Part shown: positions 26,511-35,701 of the stretch, in pieces
How the letters are laid out: each line of letters starts with the position of its first letter
Position numbering within the stretch: the first letter of the stretch is position 1
Source of the DNA: an uncultured Pseudomonadales bacterium
Lineage (GTDB): Bacteria > Pseudomonadota > Gammaproteobacteria > Pseudomonadales > Azotimanducaceae
Direction: 5' to 3'
NCBI GenBank assembly: GCA_938017975.1
Contig: CALIKQ010000038.1
Coordinates: 100,535-164,534, forward strand
Length of the DNA: 64,000 nt
Made by a program: the position numbers and the translations under genes
The notes under the pieces: model-generated
Seen by the model: only the letters and a program-made list of their open reading frames with translations
Told to the model about the DNA's origin: nothing
Databases searched by the model: none

Positions 26511-27010
26511 TGATGCCACCATGGGTTCTTGGCTATTGGCAGCGCTTTAAACAACTCAAAGCCAATGAGCAGCGAATGCTGTTGTTTCTTGCCGCGTTTT
26601 TGGCTGCCCTTGGGGTGTATTCATTGCTCTGGGCACCGATTACGGACTTTCAGAAAGATCAGTTGGCAGAACGTGAGCGGCAGCTAGAACTGCTGACGAT
26701 GATGCAACAGACTGAGATTCAGGCTCGAAATGCGGTTGCTAACGTCAACACAGGCGCATTTGATCCGAACCTGTTGGCGGTTGTCACCAAGGCGACCACA
26801 GCGCAAGGTATCAGCCCCAATCGTCTGCAACCTGAAGGAGATCGCTCTGTGAGTCTTTGGTTTGACCAGGTCGTATTTTCCGAATTGATGCAGTTGATCT
26901 ACGACCTGAAACAAACCCAAGGCATTGATGTTGCTCAAATGGTTGTAGATCGCACGGAGACGGCGGGAAAGGTCAGAGCGCGTTTAGTGCTCACGCGGTT
27001 AAACAATTGA
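26507..27010 (+). CDS. gspM: Type II secretion inner-membrane protein GspM
   Basis: 167 aa. A single N-terminal membrane helix (MLLFLAAFLAALGVYSLLW) preceded by a short basic region, then a coiled-coil-prone stretch (QKDQLAERERQLELLTMMQQ) and a periplasmic ferredoxin-like domain. Start overlaps gspL by 4 nt. Last gene of the operon; no gspN, gspC, gspD or gspO follow. Confidence 0.9.
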   Translation: MMMPPWVLGYWQRFKQLKANEQRMLLFLAAFLAALGVYSLLWAPITDFQKDQLAERERQLELLTMMQQTEIQARNAVANVNTGAFDPNLLAVVTKATTAQGISPNRLQPEGDRSVSLWFDQVVFSELMQLIYDLKQTQGIDVAQMVVDRTETAGKVRARLVLTRLNN

Positions 27011-27082
27011 CTGTTGAGTGCCTGTCCTCTCAAAGCAGCTCCTACCTGACTTCACAAAGTAGCGCTTAGTAGAGCGAAGATT

Positions 27083-28495
27083 TTACCAAGGGTTTAGAGG
27101 TTTAGGTTGGTTTGTACCTCTGGTTTCATTAACGCCTGCTGTACGCTCCAATTGAAGCGTTCGTAACATCTTGTTGAGCCAAACTGCAGAGGCGATGCCA
27201 AGCAAAATATTGGTGAAAGCAGTGGCCCAAAAAATACCTTCGTAACCATAGACTGAGCGTGCCAGCAGCGCCAAAGGGAGGTAGATCACAAGCAGCCGTG
27301 CAACGGACAAAAACAATGCGGGTAGGGGCTTACGAAGGGCATTAAATCCATGCGTGGCCACCGTCATCACACCCATCAATCCAAGAGAAATTGGAACGAT
27401 GTGAAGGTAGAGCACGGCGACGGCAAGCACGCTTGGGTCCTCGTTAATACTGTGAACAAAAGTGCCTGCCCCGACCCACATAATGATTGCTGCGGTAAGG
27501 CCCCAGAGAAGGCAAGCGATGTAACAGATTGTGAGGCTTTGATGTACGCGTTCGTGTTCAAAGGCTGCCCAGTTTTGCCCGACGAGCGGCACGACGCTGG
27601 TTGCAATGCCGATGACAACCATTGCAACCACAGATTCGATTCGGCTGGCCACGCCAAAGCCTGCAATCACGCCATCACCAAAATCGGATAATAAAAAAGT
27701 AATCAGCGCGAGTGAGACTGGGGCGATGAGGTTGGTGGCGGCCGCGGGTATCCCCACTTGGAGGATGTCGCGACAATTGTTGATAAAACCGACCAAAGAA
27801 AAGTGCGCAAGACGCTGTTTGAGAAGATACCAGTAGAGTGCCAAAGCTAGTTGCGCACCTGCGCCACCAACGAAAGCCCAAGCGGCGCCTTGAAGGCCCA
27901 AGGCAGGCGCCCCTGCCCATCCGAAGATGAGAAAAGGCCCGAGAACGACTTGTAGTAAAGGCGCGATGGTCATGATGTAACCAGGAAAAGTGGGATCACC
28001 ATAGGCACGGATTAATCCGTTTGAAACCATCGCCAGTCCCATAGCAGGAAAGCCAATAAACCAAATGTGACTGTATTGCGTGCTGAGTGTCAGCACTTGA
28101 CCACTTGCCCCAAGAAAATTCAGAAAAGCCTGTGAGAAGAAGCCACCGATCAAGGCGATAGAGCATGTCATCAGAGTGACAAGAATATAACAGTGGGTTA
28201 TGAGCTCTGCGGTTCTTGCGTGATTGGTCTGACTCATGGCTTGAGCGATCAGACTGGCCGCGCCGATGCCAATGCCGCGTGTAATCGCTCCGAGTGCCAT
28301 GATGATAGGAAACATAAAGGCGATGGCTGCCAATGCTTCCATCCCGATTCTGCCGATGTAATAGAGTTCGACGAGGTTGCCCAAGGTCATGGCCATAAAG
28401 CCGAGGATCATGATGCTTGAGATTTTAAAGATGTGGCGTGTAACGGATCCTTCCGTATAAACACCTTTTTTTGAAGCGGATTCTGTTGAGGGCAT
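27083..28495 (-). CDS. MATE family multidrug/toxin efflux transporter
   Basis: 470-aa inner-membrane protein with about 12 hydrophobic segments and the MATE two-fold arrangement. N-terminal half: IMILGFMAMTLGNLVELYYIGRIGMEALAAIAFMFP; second half ANLIAPVSLALITFLLSDFGDGVIAGFGVASRIESV. Exports cationic compounds by Na+ or H+ antiport in known members; substrate here unknown. Convergent with gspM. ATG at 28495 without strong Shine-Dalgarno. Confidence 0.92.
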   Translation of the reverse strand: MPSTESASKKGVYTEGSVTRHIFKISSIMILGFMAMTLGNLVELYYIGRIGMEALAAIAFMFPIIMALGAITRGIGIGAASLIAQAMSQTNHARTAELITHCYILVTLMTCSIALIGGFFSQAFLNFLGASGQVLTLSTQYSHIWFIGFPAMGLAMVSNGLIRAYGDPTFPGYIMTIAPLLQVVLGPFLIFGWAGAPALGLQGAAWAFVGGAGAQLALALYWYLLKQRLAHFSLVGFINNCRDILQVGIPAAATNLIAPVSLALITFLLSDFGDGVIAGFGVASRIESVVAMVVIGIATSVVPLVGQNWAAFEHERVHQSLTICYIACLLWGLTAAIIMWVGAGTFVHSINEDPSVLAVAVLYLHIVPISLGLMGVMTVATHGFNALRKPLPALFLSVARLLVIYLPLALLARSVYGYEGIFWATAFTNILLGIASAVWLNKMLRTLQLERTAGVNETRGTNQPKPLNPW

Positions 28496-28565
28496 AGAAA
28501 ATTTTTCGGCCTGTGCGTCGGATATCGAGATTCGATGCTGTCAGCGCGCTGCCGTTAAGCATCGA

Positions 28566-31500
28566 TTAATGAAAATCTCTGGACTTCATGTTGAAATCAT
28601 TGAGCAGATCGCTTAAGTCTTCTATGTGCCCAGCAACAACATGGATGACTGACCCTTGACGCTCAAGAATACCTTTAACGCGAACCAATTGCCCTTTTAA
28701 TATGGCCGCTCTAAAACGTGCCAGCACATGATTGAAGATCACAATATTGATGTTGTCTGTTTCGTCCTCCAGTGTCATAAAAATAATGCCTGATGCGGTG
28801 GATGGGCGCTGTCGACCGGTAACAAGGCCGGCAACATCAATAAATCGGCCATGACGGATGAGTGGTAAGTCCTTAGCAAGAGCGCAGCTTCTTAGGATTT
28901 GATGGCCTGGTCTAATTATTGCCATAGGATGTCTGCCAAGGGTTAATTTCAAACTCTGATAGTCAGCCCTTACATCGTCGATTTCCGAAGGGGCCGGTAA
29001 AGGGGCAACTGGATCGGATTGATCCCCCAAAGACTGAAATAAAGGGGCTGGATCGTGTATGCCCGTGGCTTGCCAATGACTTTCATGGCGATGACCTGAG
29101 ATGTTTTTAAATGCGCCAGACTCAACGAGACAATTGAGGTCCCGCTCATCAAGTTGTGCGCTGTGCTGTAGAGATTTTAGAGTTGGCGGTTTGGTTTGAT
29201 CTCGGCATTGAATAAGGCGTTGCGCACCTGCCTCGCTGAGACCTTTGACGCGTTGAAACCCAAGCCGAATCGCAGGCTGTGTCTGTACGTTTTGACTGTT
29301 GGGGCATTCGCGATGGTTTGAAGGCTCGAGGGTACACTCCCAATCGCTGATTAAGACATTGACCGGCCGTATTTCTAGGTTGTGTCGCTTGGCATCTTGG
29401 ATCAGTTGTGAGGGGCTATAAAACCCCATAGGTTGGCTGTTGAGTAAACCGCAGTAAAAGGCCGCTGGTTCGTGACGTTTTAACCATGCAGAGAGATAGA
29501 CTAAAAGAGCAAAGCTTGCGGCGTGGGACTCCGGAAAGCCGTAGTCACCAAACCCTTTGATTTGCTCAAAAAGGCGTTCTGCAAAATCGAGATCGTGCCC
29601 TCGGTCAAGCATCCCTTGGATCAGCTTGCCGCCGAAATGACTGAGTCCACCCTTGCGTTTCCATGCTGCCATGGCTCGACGCAACTGATCGGCTTCACCT
29701 GGGGTAAAGCCAGCAGCAACAACCGCAAGTTTAATAACTTGTTCCTGGAAAATAGGGACGCCCAGTGTTCTCTCGAGGACTGACCGAACACCTTCGTTGG
29801 CGTAGCTCACGCGCTCATTCCCTTGGCGCCGCTGTAGGTAGGGGTGAACCATCTTGCCTTGAATCGGACCGGGACGAACAATGGCGACCTGAATGACGAG
29901 ATCATAATAGGTTGCAGGCTTGAGCCGAGGCAACATCGCCATCTGAGCCCGCGATTCAACTTGAAAAACGCCAATACTGTCGCCACGTTGCAGCATTTCA
30001 TAGGTTGCCGGATCTTCTCTGGGGATATTTGCAACCGTAATGGCATCGGTGCGAATTTGATTAACCAGATCAATGGATTTTCTAATGGCGGTCAGCATAC
30101 CCAGTGCGAGAATATCAATCTTTAGCAGGCCCAGCGCCTCTAAGTCATTTTTGTCCCACTGTATAATGGTCCTGTCGGGCATGGCCGCATTCTCGATTGG
30201 GACTAGCTGTGACAACGGACCGCTTGAAATGACAAATCCGCCAACATGCTGTGAGAGGTGCCTTGGAAAACCTAGGATTTCGTCAACCAATTCAATGTAT
30301 TGATTAATGACAGCGTTGTGCCCGCTGACACCAGCTTCTTCAAAGCGCTCTACTAGCGACGCCTTACGATCCCACCAAGCAATATTACTGGCAATTTTGT
30401 CGACAAGGTGAGTATCAAGTCCTAAAGCCTTGCCGACGTCGCGAATCGCGCTTTTAGGCCGGTAAGTGACGACGGTTGCCGCCAGAGCCGCGCGCTCGCG
30501 AGAATATTTTTTGTAGAGATATTGGATCACTTCTTCTCGTCGAGAATGTTCAAAGTCCACATCAATGTCGGGGGGTTCATCGCGTTCTTTAGAAATAAAC
30601 CGTTCAAACAACAGACTTACTTCTGCTGGGTTGACCTCAGTAATCTCAAGGCAATAGCAGACGGCACTGTTGGCGGCCGAGCCTCGTCCTTGGCAGAGGA
30701 TGCCTTGGTCTTTGGCAAATCGGACGATGTCAAAAACAGTCAAGAAATAGTATTCATAGTGAAGTTCCTGAATCAGATCAAGCTCGTGCTTGACTTGGAT
30801 TGCGACCTGATCGGGAATACCTGCTGGCCAGCGTTGGTTTGCTCCAGCCCATGTTAAATTGGCCAAGTATTTACCTGCAGAGAGTCCTTCGGGGACCAAT
30901 TCTTCAGGATACTCATACCGTAATTCGTCCAAAGAGAACGTGCATTCAGCAGCCAGAGCGAGTGCGGCGCTGCGCCATTCGGCTGGATACAGTGCACTGA
31001 TTTCAGCGGCTGATTTAAGGTGACGCTCGCCATTGCTTTGCAACAATCGGCCCGCCATCTTGATCGATACGCCATGTCTTATGGCGCAAAGAACATCAAG
31101 GAGGGGTTTCCTGCTGGCTACGTGCATGTGGGCTTCGTCGCAGGCGACCACCGCGATTTTGTGCAACTTGGCTAAGGATTCGATATAGGTTGCTGTTTGT
31201 CGGTCAAATCCATCCATGCCAAAGGCTGCGCCAATCCGCAGTTGCTCGCCAAAGATGCGTTTGAGCCATTCAGCTTGCTGGTGTTGTTTTTCTAAATTCT
31301 GAAGGTTGGGAATCCAGATGCAAAAAATATGGTCAGTAATACCTTGAAGATCTTCAGGCTCAAGGTGATATAGGCCCTTTTTTGCTCGCCGCCGACCTAG
31401 GCTGATGAGATGACAGATCGTGCCATATCCTTGCCGATCTTTTGCAAGCAGAACAAGGTTCGTGTCTTGATCGAGTGTTAGCAGACTTCCGATGATTAAT

Positions 31501-31727
31501 TTGATTTGGCGTGACTTAGCCGCAATGTGGGCCTTGACGACACCGGCCATAGAGCATTCATCGGTGATTGCGAGCGCTGTATAGCCGAGCTCAGCGGCTC
31601 GGTGAACCATCTCTTCTGGGTGTGATGCCCCCTTTAGAAAGCTGTAGTTTGTCAGGCAATGTAGCGCTGCGTGCTGCAAATTGACTTGCGACTCAGATTG
31701 ATTTTGAAATGCGGTCAATGTGTTCAC
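28566..31727 (-). CDS. dnaE2: Error-prone DNA polymerase DnaE2 (ImuC)
   Basis: C-family polymerase alpha subunit for SOS translesion synthesis, acting with ImuA and ImuB. About 1053 aa. PHP domain LHCLTNYSFLKGASHPEEMV, catalytic acidic PDIDVDFEHSRREEV, GRGSAANSAVCYCL, and a C-terminal OB-fold (DVAGLVTGRQRPST). It lacks the tau-binding tail of DnaE1. GTG 31727 is chosen (63 nt from the LexA box; imuA has 59). The in-frame TTG 31772 lies nearer the operator and is less likely. No good Shine-Dalgarno either way. imuA-imuB are about 12 kb away, not adjacent as in most cassettes. Confidence 0.95.
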   Translation of the reverse strand: MNTLTAFQNQSESQVNLQHAALHCLTNYSFLKGASHPEEMVHRAAELGYTALAITDECSMAGVVKAHIAAKSRQIKLIIGSLLTLDQDTNLVLLAKDRQGYGTICHLISLGRRRAKKGLYHLEPEDLQGITDHIFCIWIPNLQNLEKQHQQAEWLKRIFGEQLRIGAAFGMDGFDRQTATYIESLAKLHKIAVVACDEAHMHVASRKPLLDVLCAIRHGVSIKMAGRLLQSNGERHLKSAAEISALYPAEWRSAALALAAECTFSLDELRYEYPEELVPEGLSAGKYLANLTWAGANQRWPAGIPDQVAIQVKHELDLIQELHYEYYFLTVFDIVRFAKDQGILCQGRGSAANSAVCYCLEITEVNPAEVSLLFERFISKERDEPPDIDVDFEHSRREEVIQYLYKKYSRERAALAATVVTYRPKSAIRDVGKALGLDTHLVDKIASNIAWWDRKASLVERFEEAGVSGHNAVINQYIELVDEILGFPRHLSQHVGGFVISSGPLSQLVPIENAAMPDRTIIQWDKNDLEALGLLKIDILALGMLTAIRKSIDLVNQIRTDAITVANIPREDPATYEMLQRGDSIGVFQVESRAQMAMLPRLKPATYYDLVIQVAIVRPGPIQGKMVHPYLQRRQGNERVSYANEGVRSVLERTLGVPIFQEQVIKLAVVAAGFTPGEADQLRRAMAAWKRKGGLSHFGGKLIQGMLDRGHDLDFAERLFEQIKGFGDYGFPESHAASFALLVYLSAWLKRHEPAAFYCGLLNSQPMGFYSPSQLIQDAKRHNLEIRPVNVLISDWECTLEPSNHRECPNSQNVQTQPAIRLGFQRVKGLSEAGAQRLIQCRDQTKPPTLKSLQHSAQLDERDLNCLVESGAFKNISGHRHESHWQATGIHDPAPLFQSLGDQSDPVAPLPAPSEIDDVRADYQSLKLTLGRHPMAIIRPGHQILRSCALAKDLPLIRHGRFIDVAGLVTGRQRPSTASGIIFMTLEDETDNINIVIFNHVLARFRAAILKGQLVRVKGILERQGSVIHVVAGHIEDLSDLLNDFNMKSRDFH

Positions 31728-31790
31728 TGAGAATTCTAATTGAAGGTAAATCCTTTGAACGGGTGGTACCAAAGGTGGTAAAAATTCATA

Positions 31791-31816
31791 AAATACTGTA
31801 TAAATATACAGTATTT
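31791..31816 (-). promoter_or_regulatory. LexA operator (SOS box) of dnaE2
   Basis: 26-bp palindrome with 11-bp arms AAATACTGTAT and ATACAGTATTT around AAAT. The core is CTGT, 8 nt, ACAG (31796-31811), matching the gammaproteobacterial LexA consensus. It is base-for-base identical to the site upstream of imuA. It lies 63 nt before GTG 31727 and 185 nt before the divergent tdk start. Confidence 0.93.
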
Positions 31817-31892
31817 AGGCATAGGTGCAAGTGCCCTTGGGTTAGCCTGTGGAGCAAAGGGTATTTAGGACATGCGGGTGTTTTCTTAAGTT

Positions 31893-31921
31893 CTTTAAAA
31901 GATGGTTCGATTTGCTATATT
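31893..31921 (+). promoter_or_regulatory. Predicted tdk promoter
   Basis: Extended -10 TGC plus TATATT at 31913-31921, with a weak -35-like TTCTTT at 31891-31896 region. TSS would be about 70 nt upstream of the tdk ATG. By eye only. Confidence 0.35.
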
Positions 31922-32001
31922 GGCTGATCCAGCAGGCGCTGTACTGCTTCCCTGAACGTTATGGATGATTCACGGGCAATGTGGTTCGAGAGTGAGACAC
32001 G

Positions 32002-32586
32002 ATGGCCAAACTCTATTTCTATTACTCTTCAATGAATGCAGGCAAGTCGGCCTCGCTTTTGCAATCGAGTTACAATTACCAAGAGCGTGGTCTAACAACA
32101 CTTTTGCTCTGTCCTGCGCTTGATGACCGCTATGGCCAAAACAAAATCACCTCACGAATTGGGATCTCAGCAACTGCTCAAGCGTTCGATCGAGAGGAAG
32201 ATTTGTTTGAGCGTGTGACTGTGGCGAACCAGACAGTGACCATTGACTGCGTCATGATTGACGAAGCGCAATTTTTAACAAAAATGCAGGTTCACCAATT
32301 AGGAAGAATTTGCGATGAGCTGGATATCCCTGTTCTTGCTTATGGCTTGAGAACAGATTTTCAAGCCGAACCCTTCGAGGGCAGCCAATATTTGTTGGCT
32401 TGGGCGGATAATCTCAAAGAACTCAAAGCGATCTGTCATTGTGGCCAGAAAGCGACCATGGTTTTGCGCATGGATGATCAAGGCCGCGTGGTTACCGAGG
32501 GCGCTCAAATCGCCATTGGTGGAAATGCCCAATATCTTTCTGTCTGCCGCAAACACTATACGGCGCAATCGCCCAGGCGAGCATGA
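32002..32586 (+). CDS. tdk: Thymidine kinase
   Basis: 194-aa type II thymidine kinase phosphorylating thymidine in the salvage pathway. P-loop [12 protein letters not shown], Asp in IDEAQFL, lasso and substrate loop near 160-170 with [14 protein letters not shown], and zinc cysteines CHCG and C of CRKHY. Divergently transcribed from dnaE2; the LexA box lies in the shared region but nearer dnaE2. Confidence 0.94.
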   Translation: MAKLYFYYSSMNAGKSASLLQSSYNYQERGLTTLLLCPALDDRYGQNKITSRIGISATAQAFDREEDLFERVTVANQTVTIDCVMIDEAQFLTKMQVHQLGRICDELDIPVLAYGLRTDFQAEPFEGSQYLLAWADNLKELKAICHCGQKATMVLRMDDQGRVVTEGAQIAIGGNAQYLSVCRKHYTAQSPRRA

Positions 32587-32851
32587 ACTTAACCTCCTTG
32601 CCAACAATCTGCCTCCAAAAGTTCGATGAAGCAATTTGAGAGAAGAGCGTAAGCAAGTCCGACAAAACATTGATCCTAACGATGCAAATTCACGCGGTTT
32701 AAATGAGACGCCGAGAGAACAAACAGATAACATGCCGAACGAAATCAGCGCAGTCAGTAGAAAGCAGTAAGCAGTTTGCAGCCCGGCGGTACGGATGGCT
32801 TGAGCCGCGAACTTGACCAAAAATCGATTCATATTGTGATAGGAGATTCTC

Positions 32852-33859
32852 ATGAAAAATCAGCAATGGCAGCTCAAAACGCGTCCTCAGGGGCTCATAG
32901 GTGAGGAGCACTTCGAGCGGGTAGTTTGTGAGATGACGGATCTTGCGGAGGGTCAGGTGCTCGTAAAGAATTTATATCTTTCTTTCGACCCGACTCAGCG
33001 TGGTTGGGTTAACGATATGGAGAGCTATATGCCGCCCGTTGCAATCGGTGAGGTAATGCGCGCTGGCACAGTTGGGCAGGTTGTTTCCTCCAAATGCTCG
33101 GATTTTGATGAGGGTGATCTGGTTCAGGGGCTCGGCGGTTGGCAAGAATTTTTTGTCAGTGAGCAGGGTATAGGTTTGAGCAAAGTGCCAGAGGGAGTGA
33201 CCCCGCAAGAAGCCTTGGGCATTTTTGGAACCACCGGTTTAACGGCCTATTTTGGCCTCCTGGATCTGAGTGATCCGAAACCAGGGGACACGGTCTTGGT
33301 CTCTGGGGCAGCTGGCGCGACGGGTTCGGTAGCGGGACAGATTGCGAAGCTTAAAGGTGCACGAGTGATTGGTATCGCCGGTGGGCCAGAAAAGTGTCGA
33401 TGGTTGACCGAGACCGCAGGGTTCGACGCTGCGATCGACTACAAAAACGAATCAGTCGTCGAGGGTATTGCGCGGCTCTGCCCGGAACGAATCAACGTTT
33501 TTTTTGACAATGTGGGTGGCGATATTCTTGAAGCAGCTCTGGATCATCTCGCAATGAACGCGCGGGTGATTCTCTGTGGGGGAATTTCAGGGTATAACGA
33601 GACAGAGCCCAGACCGGGCCCTAAGAATATTATGAACCTTGTTATCACCCGCTCAAGAATGGAAGGCTTTATAGTCATCGATTATCTGAGTCGTATTGGC
33701 GAGTTTTTGAACGACATGCTGCCTTGGTATCGATCTGGGCAAATTGTGCACTTAGAAGATGTTCAGGAAGGGTTCGATAACATTCCCTCTACCTTACAGC
33801 GATTATTTTCTGGACAAAATTTAGGCAAACAGTTACTCAAGTTGGCCGAACCTGAGTAA
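32852..33859 (+). CDS. NADP-dependent oxidoreductase of the CurA/PTGR (MDR) family
   Basis: 335-aa medium-chain reductase without zinc, of the prostaglandin reductase/curcumin reductase type. Key features: [13 protein letters not shown] near 45, then the Rossmann site [19 protein letters not shown] (about 150-168) and GIAGGPEKC, with [14 protein letters not shown]. Reduces alpha,beta-unsaturated ketones or aldehydes with NADPH. AGGAG lies 7 nt before ATG 32852. Followed 7 nt later by the YaiI-like gene. Confidence 0.9.
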   Translation: MKNQQWQLKTRPQGLIGEEHFERVVCEMTDLAEGQVLVKNLYLSFDPTQRGWVNDMESYMPPVAIGEVMRAGTVGQVVSSKCSDFDEGDLVQGLGGWQEFFVSEQGIGLSKVPEGVTPQEALGIFGTTGLTAYFGLLDLSDPKPGDTVLVSGAAGATGSVAGQIAKLKGARVIGIAGGPEKCRWLTETAGFDAAIDYKNESVVEGIARLCPERINVFFDNVGGDILEAALDHLAMNARVILCGGISGYNETEPRPGPKNIMNLVITRSRMEGFIVIDYLSRIGEFLNDMLPWYRSGQIVHLEDVQEGFDNIPSTLQRLFSGQNLGKQLLKLAEPE

Positions 33860-33866
33860 TGAAAGC

Positions 33867-34334
33867 GTGAGCGAGCCGTCGGGTGCGATTTGGGTCGATG
33901 CAGATGCCTGTCCTGTGCCAATCAAGGAAATGCTCTTCAAAGCGGCCGCGCGCACCGGGATGCCACTGACTCTGATTGCCAATCATTCGATGCGAGTACC
34001 TCCCGGAGACAACATTCGGTTTATATTGGTCCCTAAAGGCTATGATGTCGCAGATAACAGGTTGACCGCAGAGGTCGCTTTGGGCGACCTGGTAGTAACC
34101 TCGGACATTCCATTGGCTGCAGAACTGATCGAGAAGGGTGCTGAGGTCGTCAATCCTCGCGGAGATATTTATTCAGTAGAAAACATAAAAGCACGTTTGA
34201 CGATGCGTGATTTTATGGAAACGATGCGCGCCAGTGGTGTGCAAAGCGGCGGGCCACCGCCGCTATCCGCGAAAGATCGTCAAAAGTTCGCAGGCGTTCT
34301 CGATCGATATTGCCAATCGCGGCATTCACAGTAG
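33867..34334 (+). CDS. YaiI/YqxD (UPF0178) family protein
   Basis: 155 aa of the UPF0178 family, a PIN/NYN-like fold of unknown function. [14 protein letters not shown] at the N-terminus with conserved acidic cluster and [23 protein letters not shown] are diagnostic. GTG 33867; 7 nt downstream of the reductase. Confidence 0.9.
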   Translation: MSEPSGAIWVDADACPVPIKEMLFKAAARTGMPLTLIANHSMRVPPGDNIRFILVPKGYDVADNRLTAEVALGDLVVTSDIPLAAELIEKGAEVVNPRGDIYSVENIKARLTMRDFMETMRASGVQSGGPPPLSAKDRQKFAGVLDRYCQSRHSQ

Positions 34335-34377
34335 ATGCCAATAGAAACAATGCCAGAACAATTAAAGGGAGTTGGCC

Positions 34378-34866
34378 GTGAAAATCGAAAAAAATAGCGT
34401 GGTCGCGATGGGGTACCGAGTGCTTGATGAGAACGGCGTTACACTGGAACAGATGAAGGATGAGCCGATGGTTTACTTGCATGGTCATCGTAATATTTTG
34501 CCGGCGCTCGAGGCAGCAATTGACCAGCATGAGGTTGGCGATCATATTCGTATTGAGCTGCCGCCTGAAAAAGCCTACGGATTGCGTCAAGAGGACCGGA
34601 CCGATCGTGTGCCGATCAAACATCTTGAAAAACCGCCTCGGCGGATTCAAGTAGGAGATCTAGTCAGGGTCAGGACCCAGCAAGGGCCGCGTGATGCGGT
34701 AGTGGTTAAGGTTGGACGATTTAATGTTGATTTAGATAGCAATCATCCCTATGCGGGAAAGTCGCTAACTTTTGAACTGGACATTCAAGCTGTCCGTTCT
34801 GCCACCGCAGATGAGATCGCCCACGGGCATAGTCATGGCATTGAGGGAACGTCAGGGCACGAATAG
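34378..34866 (+). CDS. slyD: FKBP-type peptidyl-prolyl isomerase, SlyD-like
   Basis: 162-aa SlyD-type isomerase and chaperone with insert-in-flap domain. FKBP motif YRVLDENGVTLEQ, GHRNILPALEAAI, ELPPEKAYGLRQED, and the closing LTFELDIQAVR. The short C-terminal tail has His (HGHSHG) but is much less rich than the metal-binding tail of E. coli SlyD. GTG 34378 has AAAGGGAG 6 nt upstream; TTG 34372 abuts it. Convergent with the enoyl-CoA hydratase. Confidence 0.9.
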   Translation: MKIEKNSVVAMGYRVLDENGVTLEQMKDEPMVYLHGHRNILPALEAAIDQHEVGDHIRIELPPEKAYGLRQEDRTDRVPIKHLEKPPRRIQVGDLVRVRTQQGPRDAVVVKVGRFNVDLDSNHPYAGKSLTFELDIQAVRSATADEIAHGHSHGIEGTSGHE

Positions 34867-34881
34867 CTGCTTGTTGATGCG

Positions 34882-35679
34882 TTAGCGGCCTTGCCAGTTG
34901 GGCGGCCTTTTTTCTGCGAAAGCCAGCGGTCCCTCTTGCGCATCTAAACTGTTCCGGCGTTTTTCCTCTGCTGGATCAACCCGGATATAAGCCTCGGGTA
35001 GCGTCAGATTTAACCCTTTGAGAGCGGAGGCCTTTGTGGCTCTGACAGCGAGGGGCGCGCATTTTAAAATGTCCTCGGCATAGCCCTCAACCGTTGTAAG
35101 CAGTTCGGAATGCGGTACGACCTCGTTGATGAGTCCAAGTTCATAGGCGCGCTGCGCTGAAAAATGCCGCCCGGTCAAAAGATAGCCCATGGCGGGTTTT
35201 AAACCGATTTGGCGAGGCAGGCGATGTACGCCGCCGCTGCCTGCGATTAAACCGCGTCTCGGCTCCGGTAGTCCGAAACTCGCCTGCTCAGACGCGATGA
35301 CAATGTCGCATGCCAAGGCAACTTCAAGGCCGCCGCCTAGTGCATAGCCATTGACCATGGCAATGAGCGGCTTGGGGAAATCAAATCGTTCGGTAATGTG
35401 CGTAGTAGCGCTTTGATATTTGAGTGCCGCCTGTTGGTTTTCCCTCGATGAAGCTGCCAACGCCGCAGAGGCTTTTAAATCCATCCCTGCACAAAAAGCC
35501 CGATCCCCCGCCCCGGTGATGATGCCGAGCCAGATATCGTCATCTGATTCGATTTGATTGAGATGCTCCGAGAGCTGCCACCTCAACTCTGGATTGAGCG
35601 CATTCATGGCTTCTGGTCGGTCTAGAGTGATCCAAGCAATATGATTTTGAATCGTAAATTGGGTCGTGTTGGTTCTCAT
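34882..35679 (-). CDS. Enoyl-CoA hydratase/isomerase (crotonase) family protein
   Basis: 265-aa crotonase-fold acyl-CoA enzyme. Oxyanion loops GDRAFCAGMDLKA and ANGYALGGGLEVALACD (with both Gly present); catalytic Glu in EPRRGLIAGSGG. Hydrates enoyl-CoA, exact substrate unknown. Last of three minus-strand genes with a Nudix hydrolase and CaiB-type transferase upstream, 22 nt apart from the Nudix gene, suggesting one acyl-CoA catabolic operon. Confidence 0.9.
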   Translation of the reverse strand: MRTNTTQFTIQNHIAWITLDRPEAMNALNPELRWQLSEHLNQIESDDDIWLGIITGAGDRAFCAGMDLKASAALAASSRENQQAALKYQSATTHITERFDFPKPLIAMVNGYALGGGLEVALACDIVIASEQASFGLPEPRRGLIAGSGGVHRLPRQIGLKPAMGYLLTGRHFSAQRAYELGLINEVVPHSELLTTVEGYAEDILKCAPLAVRATKASALKGLNLTLPEAYIRVDPAEEKRRNSLDAQEGPLAFAEKRPPNWQGR

Positions 35680-35701
35680 CGGCGATGTCTCATAAATTGC
35701 C

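Noticed and set aside
32299..32853. 184-codon minus-strand ORF with a hydrophobic N-terminus
   Set aside because: It overlaps most of tdk antisense and has no ribosome binding site; tdk is clear, so this is a shadow.
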